Positions 1-9,305 of a stretch of 64,000 nt of DNA are shown here, in pieces; position 1 is the first letter of the stretch; the number at the start of each line of letters is the position of its first letter. The stretch comes from a virus. The notes beneath the pieces are model-generated. The model saw only the letters and a program-made list of their open reading frames with translations, did not search any database and was not told the origin of the DNA. The DNA lies in the IMG/VR virus record IMGVR_UViG_3300034685_000168, positions 43,639 through 107,638 of that record. One strand, 5' to 3'. The translations under genes were made by a program, and so were the position numbers.

Positions 1-394
1 AAAATAATTTATAATGTAACATCTTAATAACATTAAAACACCCAGATAATATATCTTTCTTAGGTAAATTAGAATTCAATATTAAATGTGATAACCATAA
101 ACAAAATAAATTATAAGGATCAGTAATTGTATTATTGGATAAATCTATTCCATCAACTTGTTTAATTGCATTATAAAAAGATTTAATATCCGTATCAAAT
201 ATTTCAAATAAATAATCTTTATCTTTATCAGTAAAACTAATAGTTTTTACTGCTAATAACATACCATTAAGAGCTTCTGGGTGATTTCTATAAACTTCCC
301 AAGCTCTTGTATATTTTTCTATAGCTATTATATGGCTTTTTGTTATTTCAAAATTAAAAGATTTTTTAAAACTATTTTTTAATGAAGTTTCCAT
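1..394 (-). CDS. Hypothetical phage protein, C-terminus cut by window edge
   Basis: The minus-strand frame is open from an ATG at 394 to the window edge, giving 131 codons without a stop. An AAGGA ribosome binding site lies five bases upstream of the ATG. The protein starts METSLKNSFKKSFNFE and is mostly helical, with alternating charged and hydrophobic residues and no signal peptide. I do not recognise the family. It is the last gene visible in the minus-strand block that begins at 12930, downstream of the terminase, so a virion or assembly role is plausible but is only inferred from position. The gene is incomplete here. Confidence 0.75.
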   Translation of the reverse strand, partial: METSLKNSFKKSFNFEITKSHIIAIEKYTRAWEVYRNHPEALNGMLLAVKTISFTDKDKDYLFEIFDTDIKSFYNAIKQVDGIDLSNNTITDPYNLFCLWLSHLILNSNLPKKDILSGCFNVIKMLHYKLF

Positions 395-408
395 AATAAT
401 CCTTATTT

Positions 409-1104
409 TTAATATATACAAAATAATGAAGTAGCAATTATTGTTTTATTTCTCGTAGAATACACTGTTCTCTTTACATAAGGAAATATTAAATCTATTC
501 TTGTATGAAAATATTCAGCTATTTCTTTAGTTACTAAATAATAATTATTACCTTCATTTATTTTTAAATTACCTGAGAAGAAATTATTTACTTTTTTAAC
601 ATTTATTAAATTATTTAATTTTATTATTTCTTTAAATTCATAATTTATTTTAACAACTTCATCTATATGTTCTTTTAAAAATAATATATATTTATTTTCA
701 TCATATAAATATACATCAGCAGTTATTTTATTAAATATATTAATATAAGTTTCTTCTATATTTTCTTCAGTATAATCTAATTCATAAATCATACCTTCTT
801 GAGTTAATAATACATCTAGACCATCTTTATAAGTTTTTTGGAATAAAAATACTATATCTTTACGCAATTCATATATATTGGTTAATACTGATAAATTATA
901 ATTTTCAGGTGTTAAGATATATAAATTATTAATATCTTCTTTTTCAGGTAAAGTTTGATTAGATGGTAATAATTTTATTGTATTTTTACCATTATTAATT
1001 GTAATAGCTTTATCTGTACAATTAATTATATTACGTATATCTTTTTTAATTACATTATTCTTTACAATATGTTGTATATATCCACAATTTTTAATTAAAC
1101 ATCT
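409..1104 (-). CDS. Hypothetical protein downstream of terminase
   Basis: About 231 residues. I place the start at the ATG at 1104 (protein MRCLIKNCGYIQ) because an AAAGGA site precedes it by ten bases. The longer reading from 1137 has no such site and would begin inside the leader. The protein is a mix of strands and helices with a Lys/Asn-rich composition; no known domain or catalytic motif is visible. It follows terL after a terminator hairpin, and an ATTATATAA motif just upstream (about 1143-1151) may be its own promoter. Function unknown. Confidence 0.7.
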   Translation of the reverse strand, partial: RCLIKNCGYIQHIVKNNVIKKDIRNIINCTDKAITINNGKNTIKLLPSNQTLPEKEDINNLYILTPENYNLSVLTNIYELRKDIVFLFQKTYKDGLDVLLTQEGMIYELDYTEENIEETYINIFNKITADVYLYDENKYILFLKEHIDEVVKINYEFKEIIKLNNLINVKKVNNFFSGNLKINEGNNYYLVTKEIAEYFHTRIDLIFPYVKRTVYSTRNKTIIATSLFCIY

Positions 1105-1160
1105 CATAAATATATAATCCTTTAAAAATACTAACATTACAGTTATATAATTATAGATAA

Positions 1161-1194
1161 TAGATAGGTATAGGAATATTCCTATACCTATCTA
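1161..1194. terminator. Perfect 34-nt palindrome after terL
   Basis: A perfect inverted repeat (17 + 17 bases, arm beginning TAGATAGGTATAGG) sits 11 bases past the terL stop. There is no long T-run. The same kind of element closes most operons in this window, so it is read as a transcription terminator or mRNA 3'-end stabiliser. Confidence 0.75.
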
Positions 1195-1204
1195 TAATAT
1201 GTTT

Positions 1205-3322
1205 TTATTTATTAAGTAATCTTCTTAATGTATTAGATAAATTTAATCTTTTATCTTTTTTATTTTCTATGGTTTCAGTATCTAAACTAGATTGAGATTG
1301 GATAGCTTGTTTGATTTCATGATTAATAGAACTTTCGACTAACAACAATTCTCTTTTATAAATCTCTTTTAAACTATTAGAAGAAGTAATTTCTATTAAT
1401 TCTTTTAATCCATCTCTACGTTTACGTAATTCCATTTGATTTTCTATTTCAGTTTTACTATAAGTATTATTAGGGTCTATATGTTTAATCATAAACTTAT
1501 TTGCATCTATGTTATATATATAAGTATTTTTAGCATATTTAATAAACCATTGACCTATCATCCATGCCATTAATAAGTCATCGTGTTTACCATCTGGGTG
1601 ATCTATTCTACCATTTTTATTTTTAATACTTTGTATTTCAAGTATTAATCTTTCATCATATAATTTAGTTTTACATTCAGGTATTACGTCTTTATAAATA
1701 GAAGAATATAAAATATGTCTTGAAGCAGTAGTTGTTCTAAATCCAAAACACTTTTTATCAGGACCAACTATACTTCCAACATGATAGAAATCTCTTTTTT
1801 CCGGATGTATTGCGGTATCTACTTTTGTATTAAATATTCTTAAATACGGATTTATATTTGCATTTTCACAAAATGCTAAAACGTTATCTAATATAGATGC
1901 ACCTACATGATTACGTTCAGGTATATAAAGTAATTTATCATAATTAACTATAAAATCAAATGCTAATTCACTTATATGGAATAAATTACTTATATTACAT
2001 TTACAACTTGCAACTAATGATAAATCTTCTGGATCTAATACAACAAATGTTGTAAAGTCTTCCCCAATATCTTCAGAACTATCATTAGCTAATATTAAAC
2101 TTTTATTTTTTCTAAATTCATTAGATTCTATTTCACTTTTCTCTCTAAACCAATAAATTAATATATTATTAAAATTTTGTACATAACAAGCATCTTTTTT
2201 ATAATTACTTAATTCAGATAATAAAATTGGATTTAATATACTTGATGACCCTGAACCAACTGACCATTTCCCTAAGAAATCTCGTTCTACTTCTTCTCTT
2301 GTTAAGTTACCATTACGAATACGTTCTTCTAACCATGCTTTATCTTTACCTAATTGTAAATATGATTTAGTTATATAAACCATATTATTTTTAGAATTCT
2401 TAGTTACCAATGCAATTAATTCGTCATGATCTTTACAATCATAGATACCTTCATACCAAGGCATACATTTTTTAACAATAGAATATGCAAAATCTCCAGA
2501 AGCAGTTGTTAAATCACCAGCGGTTGTAAATATCATATTAGCTGTAGGCATATCATTTTTTTTAGCTTGTTCTGATGCAGCTGACATGGCACTTATAGCT
2601 GCTTTATACATAACTTCATTATTATTAATATATGGAAATTCATCCCATGCTAATAGTGGAACAGACATACCTCTAACTTTTCTATCAGCAGCTCGTCTAT
2701 CACTTTGACCAACGAATGTTAAAACTTTATTAAATAATTTATGATAATATAAACCTTCTTTATTATCTGTGTCTTTTATACTAGTATTAATTAACCATTG
2801 TGGTAAATCATCTCTCATAGATTTTAATCTACTAATGTTTTCTTGTCTAAGATCATTGGTACTCATTATTAATCCAATAGTATATCTAAATCCTAATAAA
2901 TACATCATTAAAATAACAATGGATAATAATGTAATAGTTTTACCTATCTGTCGTGCTATGACTAAAAATAAATTTATATCATTAAAAAATAACCACAATA
3001 CTGCTAAGTTAGCTTGATTAAATTCAAACATTACTGAATCACCAGATGATTGTGGTACTCTTAATATTTCTCTAAAAAAATATATAGGATTTATTTTTAT
3101 TTCAACTGCTATTTTTAACATAGTAGAATAAGATAAATTAGGATCTAAAGGATCTATATATCTAAGATCTTCTTGACATAAAGTTAAAAACCAATAATAA
3201 TTTTCTATACCTTTTTCTTTTAGTTTTTTAGCTTCTTTTATAGCTGATAAATTTTTAGTTTCCCAATGGATACCAATATTATTATTTTGTATCCCGTTTA
3301 TGTATAATAAATTTTTTTCCAT
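1205..3322 (-). CDS. terL: Terminase large subunit (packaging ATPase/nuclease)
   Basis: This is the 705-residue DNA packaging motor that pumps DNA through the portal and cuts concatemers. The N-terminal ATPase has a Walker A motif ARQIGKT at residues 123-129, matching the T4 gp17 form SRQLGKT. Walker B with the catalytic Glu is PLLAWDEF at about 222-229, followed by a coupling motif MIFTTAGD. The C-terminal RNase H-like nuclease keeps acidic residues in LANDSSEDIGEDFT and in HPDGKHDDLLMAWM. The length is somewhat above T4 gp17 (610 aa). The start at 3322 has an AAGGAT site. It lies beside the protease genes and is flanked by terminators at 1161 and 3340, so it is probably transcribed on its own as well as by read-through. 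Confidence 0.93.
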   Translation of the reverse strand: MEKNLLYINGIQNNNIGIHWETKNLSAIKEAKKLKEKGIENYYWFLTLCQEDLRYIDPLDPNLSYSTMLKIAVEIKINPIYFFREILRVPQSSGDSVMFEFNQANLAVLWLFFNDINLFLVIARQIGKTITLLSIVILMMYLLGFRYTIGLIMSTNDLRQENISRLKSMRDDLPQWLINTSIKDTDNKEGLYYHKLFNKVLTFVGQSDRRAADRKVRGMSVPLLAWDEFPYINNNEVMYKAAISAMSAASEQAKKNDMPTANMIFTTAGDLTTASGDFAYSIVKKCMPWYEGIYDCKDHDELIALVTKNSKNNMVYITKSYLQLGKDKAWLEERIRNGNLTREEVERDFLGKWSVGSGSSSILNPILLSELSNYKKDACYVQNFNNILIYWFREKSEIESNEFRKNKSLILANDSSEDIGEDFTTFVVLDPEDLSLVASCKCNISNLFHISELAFDFIVNYDKLLYIPERNHVGASILDNVLAFCENANINPYLRIFNTKVDTAIHPEKRDFYHVGSIVGPDKKCFGFRTTTASRHILYSSIYKDVIPECKTKLYDERLILEIQSIKNKNGRIDHPDGKHDDLLMAWMIGQWFIKYAKNTYIYNIDANKFMIKHIDPNNTYSKTEIENQMELRKRRDGLKELIEITSSNSLKEIYKRELLLVESSINHEIKQAIQSQSSLDTETIENKKDKRLNLSNTLRRLLNK

Positions 3323-3339
3323 ATCAAATCCTTACAAAA

Positions 3340-3368
3340 GTTATAGGTTGGAAATACCAACCTATAAC
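3340..3368. terminator. Hairpin between pseudo-ClpP gene and terL
   Basis: A 12-bp perfect stem (GTTATAGGTTGG paired with its complement) has a 5-base AAATA loop. It lies between the end of the minus-strand gene at 3377 and the start of terL at 3322. Confidence 0.75.
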
Positions 3369-3376
3369 TACATATT

Positions 3377-3997
3377 TTATTTATTAGCTATTAATTTATT
3401 AATTCTATTTTGTAAATCATTACCATAAAATAATTTAAAATAATCATGTTGTTGATTAATAATTTCCATATCTTCATTATTTAAAAAACCTCTTTTATAA
3501 AGAGTATTATATAAATCATTAATTATATATTGTTCTATATTAAGTAAATTAATTGTTTTATTATATGATCCATAAGAAAAAACATTAACTGGTTTTGCTT
3601 CTATAGATGAAATAGGATTCAAAATAATTTCATCCGCTATTTTAATAAAAAATAAAGAATAAGTATTAGTTCTTCTAATATCAACTTTAATTTTACATGG
3701 AAGATTTTCTAATAAATTAACTAGACCATTAATACAAAATATCTCTGAATTAATTATATCTAAATGAAAATAAATAGTATCTTCATTGGTTAATTGTAAT
3801 GCAATGTTAATAAGTTCATATACAAACTTATTATGGTAATGAAAATCTACTAAATATACATCTACTATTTTATTACCATTTTCATCTAATCTAATATTAG
3901 ATAAACTAGCTTCTTTTTTATTTTCATCATTAGCTGGTTGAGGTGGTTCGATTTTGTCATTTTTCATATTCATAAGATAAATATCAAGATCTTCCAT
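3377..3997 (-). CDS. ClpP-fold paralogue lacking catalytic residues
   Basis: 206 residues. After an acidic, Pro-rich N-terminal tail of about 40 residues, the order of strands and helices follows the ClpP-like neighbour encoded just upstream. For example TNEDTIYFHLDIINS matches TENDEVFFLINSTGG, and IKIADEIILNP matches LFGHNRIILPG. In this alignment the nucleophile position (ASMGS in the neighbour) falls on TNTYS, with Asn at the Ser position. The His-containing stretch MFHMSSGG has no His here. The gene overlaps the neighbour's stop codon (TAATG) with a GGAG site inside that gene, so translation is coupled. I infer a duplicated, inactive subunit of a mixed protease ring, analogous to ClpR. 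The relationship is by eye and needs profile comparison. Confidence 0.6.
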   Translation of the reverse strand: MEDLDIYLMNMKNDKIEPPQPANDENKKEASLSNIRLDENGNKIVDVYLVDFHYHNKFVYELINIALQLTNEDTIYFHLDIINSEIFCINGLVNLLENLPCKIKVDIRRTNTYSLFFIKIADEIILNPISSIEAKPVNVFSYGSYNKTINLLNIEQYIINDLYNTLYKRGFLNNEDMEIINQQHDYFKLFYGNDLQNRINKLIANK

Positions 3998-4770
3998 TAT
4001 TCATCTCCTTCATTTTCAGTATTTCCACCCATTCTTCTAGAAAACTCTTCATAAGTTATAAATATATCTTTTTTATTTTTAACAATATCTACAACTTCTT
4101 CTGGAGTTAAGATACCATCTTGTTGAGCTTTATTCATAAAAACTTCTGTCATATAATCTTGTAAACTAGATTCTGATTCAATATTTACAGTCGTATTACC
4201 TGCAACCCCACCAGAACTCATATGAAACATTATAACAGTACCAGGGAGTATTATTCTATTATGACCAAATAACCATATTCCAGAACCCATAGATGCAATT
4301 ATACCAAATCCAACTGTGGTTATTTCTGCTTTACACCTAGTTATTGCTGAAATCAAACTACTACCACCATTAACATAACCACCGGTACTATTAATAAGGA
4401 AAAATACTTCATCATTTTCTGTTAATCTATCTAATACCATTTCAATACATCTATAAAAATAAAATAATTCTATACCACCAACAATTACTATAAATACTGT
4501 TAAATTACCCGATTCATTAGGTAATATTTTAACAGTAAAAGAAGGAAATTGAACATCATCTGGCCAAGCATCTATTGTATTTTTATCTAAAAAATCTTTT
4601 AATGGTATTTCTTGATCTAATAATTTATTGTTAATAAAATTATTTTGAATTATTTCATTGAAATCAATATTAGATTTATTATTTATATTACCAAAAGATG
4701 GAGAAAAATTATTATTAATTGGATTAATACTATTAATATCTGTTTTATTTTTATTTATAACAAATGACAT
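3997..4770 (-). CDS. ClpP-like serine protease (S14 family)
   Basis: 257 residues from the ATG at 4770, chosen because AAAGGAG precedes it; a longer start at 4803 would lie inside the previous gene. The first 90 residues are an Asn-rich extension absent from bacterial ClpP. The catalytic core follows: LINSTGGYVNGG at about 126, IIASMGSG with the nucleophile Ser at about 160, and FHMSSGG with the His at about 183. The Ser-His spacing is close to that of E. coli ClpP. ClpP-type proteases serve as head-maturation or scaffold proteases in many phages. Its neighbours are the gp21-like prohead protease and terL, so a role in head assembly is likely. A second, degenerate copy follows immediately. 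Confidence 0.85.
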   Translation of the reverse strand: MSFVINKNKTDINSINPINNNFSPSFGNINNKSNIDFNEIIQNNFINNKLLDQEIPLKDFLDKNTIDAWPDDVQFPSFTVKILPNESGNLTVFIVIVGGIELFYFYRCIEMVLDRLTENDEVFFLINSTGGYVNGGSSLISAITRCKAEITTVGFGIIASMGSGIWLFGHNRIILPGTVIMFHMSSGGVAGNTTVNIESESSLQDYMTEVFMNKAQQDGILTPEEVVDIVKNKKDIFITYEEFSRRMGGNTENEGDE

Positions 4771-4771
4771 T

Positions 4772-5650
4772 TTAATTATTTTCTCCTTTATATAGAATAT
4801 CAAACAATGATAATCTTTTGCCTTTGGAAGATACTATTTGTTTTTTTCTTTTATCTATAAAAGATATTGCATCACTATAACTAAAAGACTCATCTAATAA
4901 TATTTTTTTAATATCATCTATTATATTAGAATGCATTCTAATATTTCTATTATTATCATAAATCATTTCAGCTAATGTGAGTGTTATATCATATTCTTCT
5001 TTTAAAGGATCAACTTCAGGAAACATATTGTTCATAATAGTTGTAGCATCATTTTCTATCATTTGAAATCTTTTAGATGCTACTTCAAATCCAGGTATAT
5101 CACAATGGTCTATTGTTTTTGCCGCTCTCACAGGAAGATATCCTGTTTTAGGATCTTGTTTTCCAACAAATGTTCTGATACTAAAAGCCGTGTTCATATA
5201 AGGATCTTCTAATGATTGTCTTAAATAATCACCATATGGACCAAATGGTTTAAAATTTAAATATAAAGTTTTTTTATTATTAATTTCTTTTCCTGGATTT
5301 ATTTCTCTAATATAATGTGATACTAATGTTGAGTCTATAAAGAAACATCTTTCTACCCATTCATTCATTGGTCTATTGTTTCTTTTTGGATGTCTATATT
5401 CTCCATAACAACCACCTTCTAATATAGATTTAGCCAACATTCCAACACTTGGGTCTAATAAATGTTGAGATAAAGTGATTGGGTCATATAACCCTTCTCC
5501 TTGTCCTCTAAATTTAGTATCAAGTTGGATAAATGGAACATTATAGTATCCTTCTTGAGAAGGTTTAGCTTGTTTTAAAACATACCCATTAAGTTCTTTT
5601 GCTACTTTAATTGACTTGTAAAATAATTTATTTAATCTTGTATCACTCAT
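4772..5650 (-). CDS. Prohead core protease (T4 gp21-like)
   Basis: 292 residues. The segment GGCYGEYRHPKRNNRP (about residues 80-95) matches the GExxHP catalytic-His motif of the gp21/S78 prohead proteases. It is followed by VSHYIREINPG and then AFSIRTFVG (about 155), where the catalytic Ser of the family sits. Family members cleave the internal scaffold and head proteins before DNA packaging. The length is close to T4 gp21 plus a helical C-terminal tail. The start at 5650 has an AAAGGATAA site. It is encoded next to the ClpP-like pair and terL, which fits a head-maturation module holding two protease types. Confidence 0.8.
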   Translation of the reverse strand: MSDTRLNKLFYKSIKVAKELNGYVLKQAKPSQEGYYNVPFIQLDTKFRGQGEGLYDPITLSQHLLDPSVGMLAKSILEGGCYGEYRHPKRNNRPMNEWVERCFFIDSTLVSHYIREINPGKEINNKKTLYLNFKPFGPYGDYLRQSLEDPYMNTAFSIRTFVGKQDPKTGYLPVRAAKTIDHCDIPGFEVASKRFQMIENDATTIMNNMFPEVDPLKEEYDITLTLAEMIYDNNRNIRMHSNIIDDIKKILLDESFSYSDAISFIDKRKKQIVSSKGKRLSLFDILYKGENN

Positions 5651-5675
5651 AATTATTTTATCCTTTTTTATTTAT

Positions 5676-6353
5676 TTAATCTCGTAATAAACTTTCTAGC
5701 TCAGAAGTATTACTTGTTGGATTAGCTAATGAAGCATCTTCACCTAAACTTGCATAGTTACCACCTATTCTACTAAGTGATGTCATAGCGGCATGGTAAG
5801 GTCTTCCAACAGGTACAAATACTGGTTCTGATTTTTGTTCAGTGTCCTTATATAATAACATTGGATTATCTTTATCTCTGTAACAATACATTAACATCAT
5901 TTCAAAAGATAACCTATCGGAGTTAAAATTAATATTAAGTAATTCTTCTGTATTTTCGAATAATTTAATAGCATTATTAAATGATAACCACTTAGGAACA
6001 TTCCCTACTTTAATAAATTCATTAAATAAATTACCAACATTAGATGACTTAGGGATATATTCTTCGGATACTAAAAATACATCATTTTTTTTATATATTA
6101 AATATACCATATTATTACCATCTATATTTTTAGTTATTATATCTGATGGTATTGTTTCTATAGTAGCTTGGAAATTATAACCAACTTTAATAGAATCATT
6201 AATAGTCATTGTAAAAATACCTATACATTTTACAACTTCTTCTAATTCTAACCAACCTATATTTTCAAATCTTTCGGGTATTTCTATTTCTAGTTTATCA
6301 CCTATAAATAAAACACTACCATCTTTTTGTCTTTTAAAATAATCTTTATACAT
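5676..6353 (-). CDS. Hypothetical protein, Ser/Asn-rich C-terminus
   Basis: 225 residues in a strand-rich N-terminal part (ERFENIGWLELEEVVKCIG) with a low-complexity C-terminal tail rich in Ser, Gly and Asn (SLSRIGGNYASLGEDAS). I do not recognise the family. The start at 6353 overlaps the upstream gene by 8 bases and has an AAAGGATT site inside that gene, so the two are translationally coupled. Position between the prohead protease and large structural-looking genes suggests a virion component, by inference only. Confidence 0.7.
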   Translation of the reverse strand: MYKDYFKRQKDGSVLFIGDKLEIEIPERFENIGWLELEEVVKCIGIFTMTINDSIKVGYNFQATIETIPSDIITKNIDGNNMVYLIYKKNDVFLVSEEYIPKSSNVGNLFNEFIKVGNVPKWLSFNNAIKLFENTEELLNINFNSDRLSFEMMLMYCYRDKDNPMLLYKDTEQKSEPVFVPVGRPYHAAMTSLSRIGGNYASLGEDASLANPTSNTSELESLLRD

Positions 6354-7635
6354 AATTTAATCCTTTTATTTTTATTAGATTAAAAGAACCTTCATTAAGA
6401 TTTATACCTATTTCTTCTGGTTCATTACAATAACTAGTATATAATCTTTCATTATTGACTCTATCTACGAGGTATTGATCTTTATGTGGTTTTATAAAAT
6501 AAAAATAATCTTTTAATTGTCCTTTATGTCTAACATAATTTACCATATCTAAATTACTATTGCGTTGTAACAATGATTGATTAGTAAAAATTTTAGATTG
6601 GAATAAATTCTTTAATCCTATTCTTGGAATATTATTAATTTCTACAAATACTTTACTATCTACCAAAATAACAAAAGAGTCAAAACTATATTCTTCATTC
6701 CAAAATTTAGTAATCATATCTTTTACTGAATAAGGAATAACGGCATTTAATTTAGCTGGTCTAAATTTATTTTTTCCATAATCAGATATCATCATAGCTT
6801 CTATAGGAATATCATTTAAATTTAACTCAATATTGCTTGTATTATAATGATATTTATTAGGTAATATTAATCTACCATTAATTACTAATAAAGGAGTTTT
6901 ATTAACTAATTCATTTTCATTGAACTTTATTTTTAATTTACCATTAAATCCATTATCTAAATCAATAGAACTATAATCTATATTTAATTCATTAAATTGT
7001 TTAATAGTAAAATTATTAAAATTACTAAAGTCTAATAAAAAAGTTCCACCATTATCTTCTTGTAACTCTTTAGTTGCATTTAAAATATAATATTCATTAT
7101 TAATAATTTTAAAAGGTAAAAACTTTCCATTAATATTAAAAATACAATTGTTTAAATTAATAATATCTGAATAAAATAATTCAGGTATTTTAACTCTTAA
7201 ATCTTTAGGTTTTTTGATTAAATATTCTCGTTTAACTAAGTGTGGTTTTTTATAATTAGCTTCTTGTATAATAATATCTTTTATATATTCTATTGGTATT
7301 ATTTTTAATAAACTATTATAGTTATCTTTATTAACTTCTATATATTTATTAATTCTATTACCATCTTTAAAATAAATTATTTCTCCTCTAGGAATGTTAG
7401 ATTTATAATTATTTAGATCAGTAATTGTTATCTTAGATAAAAAGTCTTCCCATGTAAAAGCTCTTATTTTTTTAGCATTAATTAATTTATTATAATTTAT
7501 ATTAATATTATTTATTGTTAATATAATAGTTTTATTATTAGATAAAGAATTAAGTATTTCTTGATAAGTAAAAAAACTATATTCATAAGTTTTTATTATA
7601 TGGTTTTCTAAAAAAGTAATATATGTTAGTTCCAT
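6346..7635 (-). CDS. Hypothetical, probably structural protein
   Basis: 429 residues, rich in Asn, Ile and Lys and predicted by eye to be mostly beta strands. No catalytic motif, signal peptide or membrane segment is visible. GGAG precedes the ATG at 7635 by eleven bases. An AT-rich stretch with ATTATATATAATT (about 7666) upstream resembles the promoter-like motifs seen elsewhere in the window, and a terminator hairpin separates it from the gene before. Function unknown. Confidence 0.7.
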   Translation of the reverse strand: MELTYITFLENHIIKTYEYSFFTYQEILNSLSNNKTIILTINNININYNKLINAKKIRAFTWEDFLSKITITDLNNYKSNIPRGEIIYFKDGNRINKYIEVNKDNYNSLLKIIPIEYIKDIIIQEANYKKPHLVKREYLIKKPKDLRVKIPELFYSDIINLNNCIFNINGKFLPFKIINNEYYILNATKELQEDNGGTFLLDFSNFNNFTIKQFNELNIDYSSIDLDNGFNGKLKIKFNENELVNKTPLLVINGRLILPNKYHYNTSNIELNLNDIPIEAMMISDYGKNKFRPAKLNAVIPYSVKDMITKFWNEEYSFDSFVILVDSKVFVEINNIPRIGLKNLFQSKIFTNQSLLQRNSNLDMVNYVRHKGQLKDYFYFIKPHKDQYLVDRVNNERLYTSYCNEPEEIGINLNEGSFNLIKIKGLNYV

Positions 7636-7681
7636 AATTAAGTAATCTCCATATTAATTAAATTTAATTATATATAATGTC

Positions 7682-7711
7682 TATAGGTAGGAAGATATCT
7701 TCCTACCTATA
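7682..7711. terminator. Perfect 30-nt palindrome
   Basis: TATAGGTAGGAAGAT followed by its exact complement lies directly after the stop of the 7717-9300 gene. It resembles the palindrome at 1161 both in form and in the TATAGGTA start of the arm. Confidence 0.75.
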
Positions 7712-7716
7712 ACATA

Positions 7717-9300
7717 TTATTTAATTTCTACAGGTACTCCATAAATAGGATAATAAACATCATTAATCTTTTCTAAAAATTCCATTATTACTATTTTATT
7801 TTTATATTCACCTGGAATATTTTCAGTAATAAAAATATCAGTATTATAATCTATTATAGCTTTTGGTATACTCAATATAGCTTGGCCAGTTACAGCATCT
7901 AATATATTAAAATGAGTTGGTTCTATGGCTGTTGATTCCCCATTATCTGGATTATAAGGTGGATTAGCATTATAATAAAATGAATCTAAAAATATAGTAG
8001 AATTATGAAATTCTGTTTCTGGAATATTATACAATTGTGTTGTTTGATTATATATTAATCTAGGTCTTGGAGTATTTTGTCCTATTCCACCATAACTATC
8101 TATAACAAATGGTGTATTATTAGAGAATGTTGTAAGATTAATAAATCCTGTTTGATTAGTAAATACTAAAGCATTATCTGTAATGTTAAATTCAAATGGT
8201 TGTATAGAATTTATTAATGTTAAATTAATATTTTTAATCCAATTTATTTTATTAGTAACATCTCTTATTGCTTTGGTTCTATCTTTCATATATGCTCTAA
8301 GTATTAAAGACCATTTGCTTGTATTATGATCCCATTGTGGAATAATAGATACTTTACCAACAGTACTAATTTCTATAGGACTTACAACTACCCATTTTTC
8401 TGCAGTAATATGATTACTATTAAGATCTAATAAATTAGTATTTAATTCTGATGTATCGGGTGGAAAATATTTAGCTATTATTTTAAATCTTGTTTGAAAA
8501 TATGGTGGTATTAATTCATCTATACCATAAACAAAACAATCTAAATTATTTACATCCACAGCTAATTCTGCACCATCTGCATAAATTAATGTTGGATAAA
8601 TACCTATTTCATAAGGATCTTGATTTTCATATAAAATTATTTCTTCTCCAACATCTTGAGAAGATCTAATAATAAAATCTACTATAGGATTTTCTACTAC
8701 AGGAAGTTGATTAATTACAGTAGATGAAGTACTAACTACCATAATACGCATAACATATTCATCAGAGTTATTATAAATTTCTATTTTAAATACATCATTA
8801 TCTTGTATATCATAATTAGTATAACATGGACTGCAAGTATATATATTATCTACATTAGATTCTACTAAAGGAATTTTATAAGTAATAGATTGATCACTAG
8901 GATCTATATGATATCCAACATCAACCCAATTTTCATTTATATACTTTTTTAATTTATAATAATAAGAGTTTAATCCAAATATAGGAATTTTATTATCTAC
9001 TATTAATTTAGTTGGTATTACTTCTTTATTGTAATATAAAAAGAAAATATCATTTCCATAATCAATTAAATATTCAGATTCCACAGTTTCAAAAAAAGCA
9101 GTAGCATAAGTAACTTTATATCTTTCATCTATAGATTTAACACGTCTATAATATCCATTTTGATCAAAAACAAAAGCTCCTATTTCAGGAACTATCTTAC
9201 CCACAGCTAAAGAATTAGTTGTATGTATATCCGGATCATAAATATTTACAATATTATGTATTTCAGGTTTTTCTCTATGATTTAATCTTAACTGAACCAT
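7717..9300 (-). CDS. Large beta-rich putative virion protein
   Basis: 527 residues, dominated by short strands with Thr, Ile, Asn and Pro turns. It has no Cys-rich or catalytic motif apart from an isolated CSPCY. The composition and length are typical of tail or baseplate proteins with Ig-like or jelly-roll modules, but I cannot name a family. The gene starts 5 bases after the upstream gene, with GGAATAAAACTT before its ATG, and ends at a terminator. It forms one transcription unit with the 9306 and 11920 genes, divergent from the tail sheath. Confidence 0.7.
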   Translation of the reverse strand: MVQLRLNHREKPEIHNIVNIYDPDIHTTNSLAVGKIVPEIGAFVFDQNGYYRRVKSIDERYKVTYATAFFETVESEYLIDYGNDIFFLYYNKEVIPTKLIVDNKIPIFGLNSYYYKLKKYINENWVDVGYHIDPSDQSITYKIPLVESNVDNIYTCSPCYTNYDIQDNDVFKIEIYNNSDEYVMRIMVVSTSSTVINQLPVVENPIVDFIIRSSQDVGEEIILYENQDPYEIGIYPTLIYADGAELAVDVNNLDCFVYGIDELIPPYFQTRFKIIAKYFPPDTSELNTNLLDLNSNHITAEKWVVVSPIEISTVGKVSIIPQWDHNTSKWSLILRAYMKDRTKAIRDVTNKINWIKNINLTLINSIQPFEFNITDNALVFTNQTGFINLTTFSNNTPFVIDSYGGIGQNTPRPRLIYNQTTQLYNIPETEFHNSTIFLDSFYYNANPPYNPDNGESTAIEPTHFNILDAVTGQAILSIPKAIIDYNTDIFITENIPGEYKNKIVIMEFLEKINDVYYPIYGVPVEIK

Positions 9301-9305
9301 AAGTT

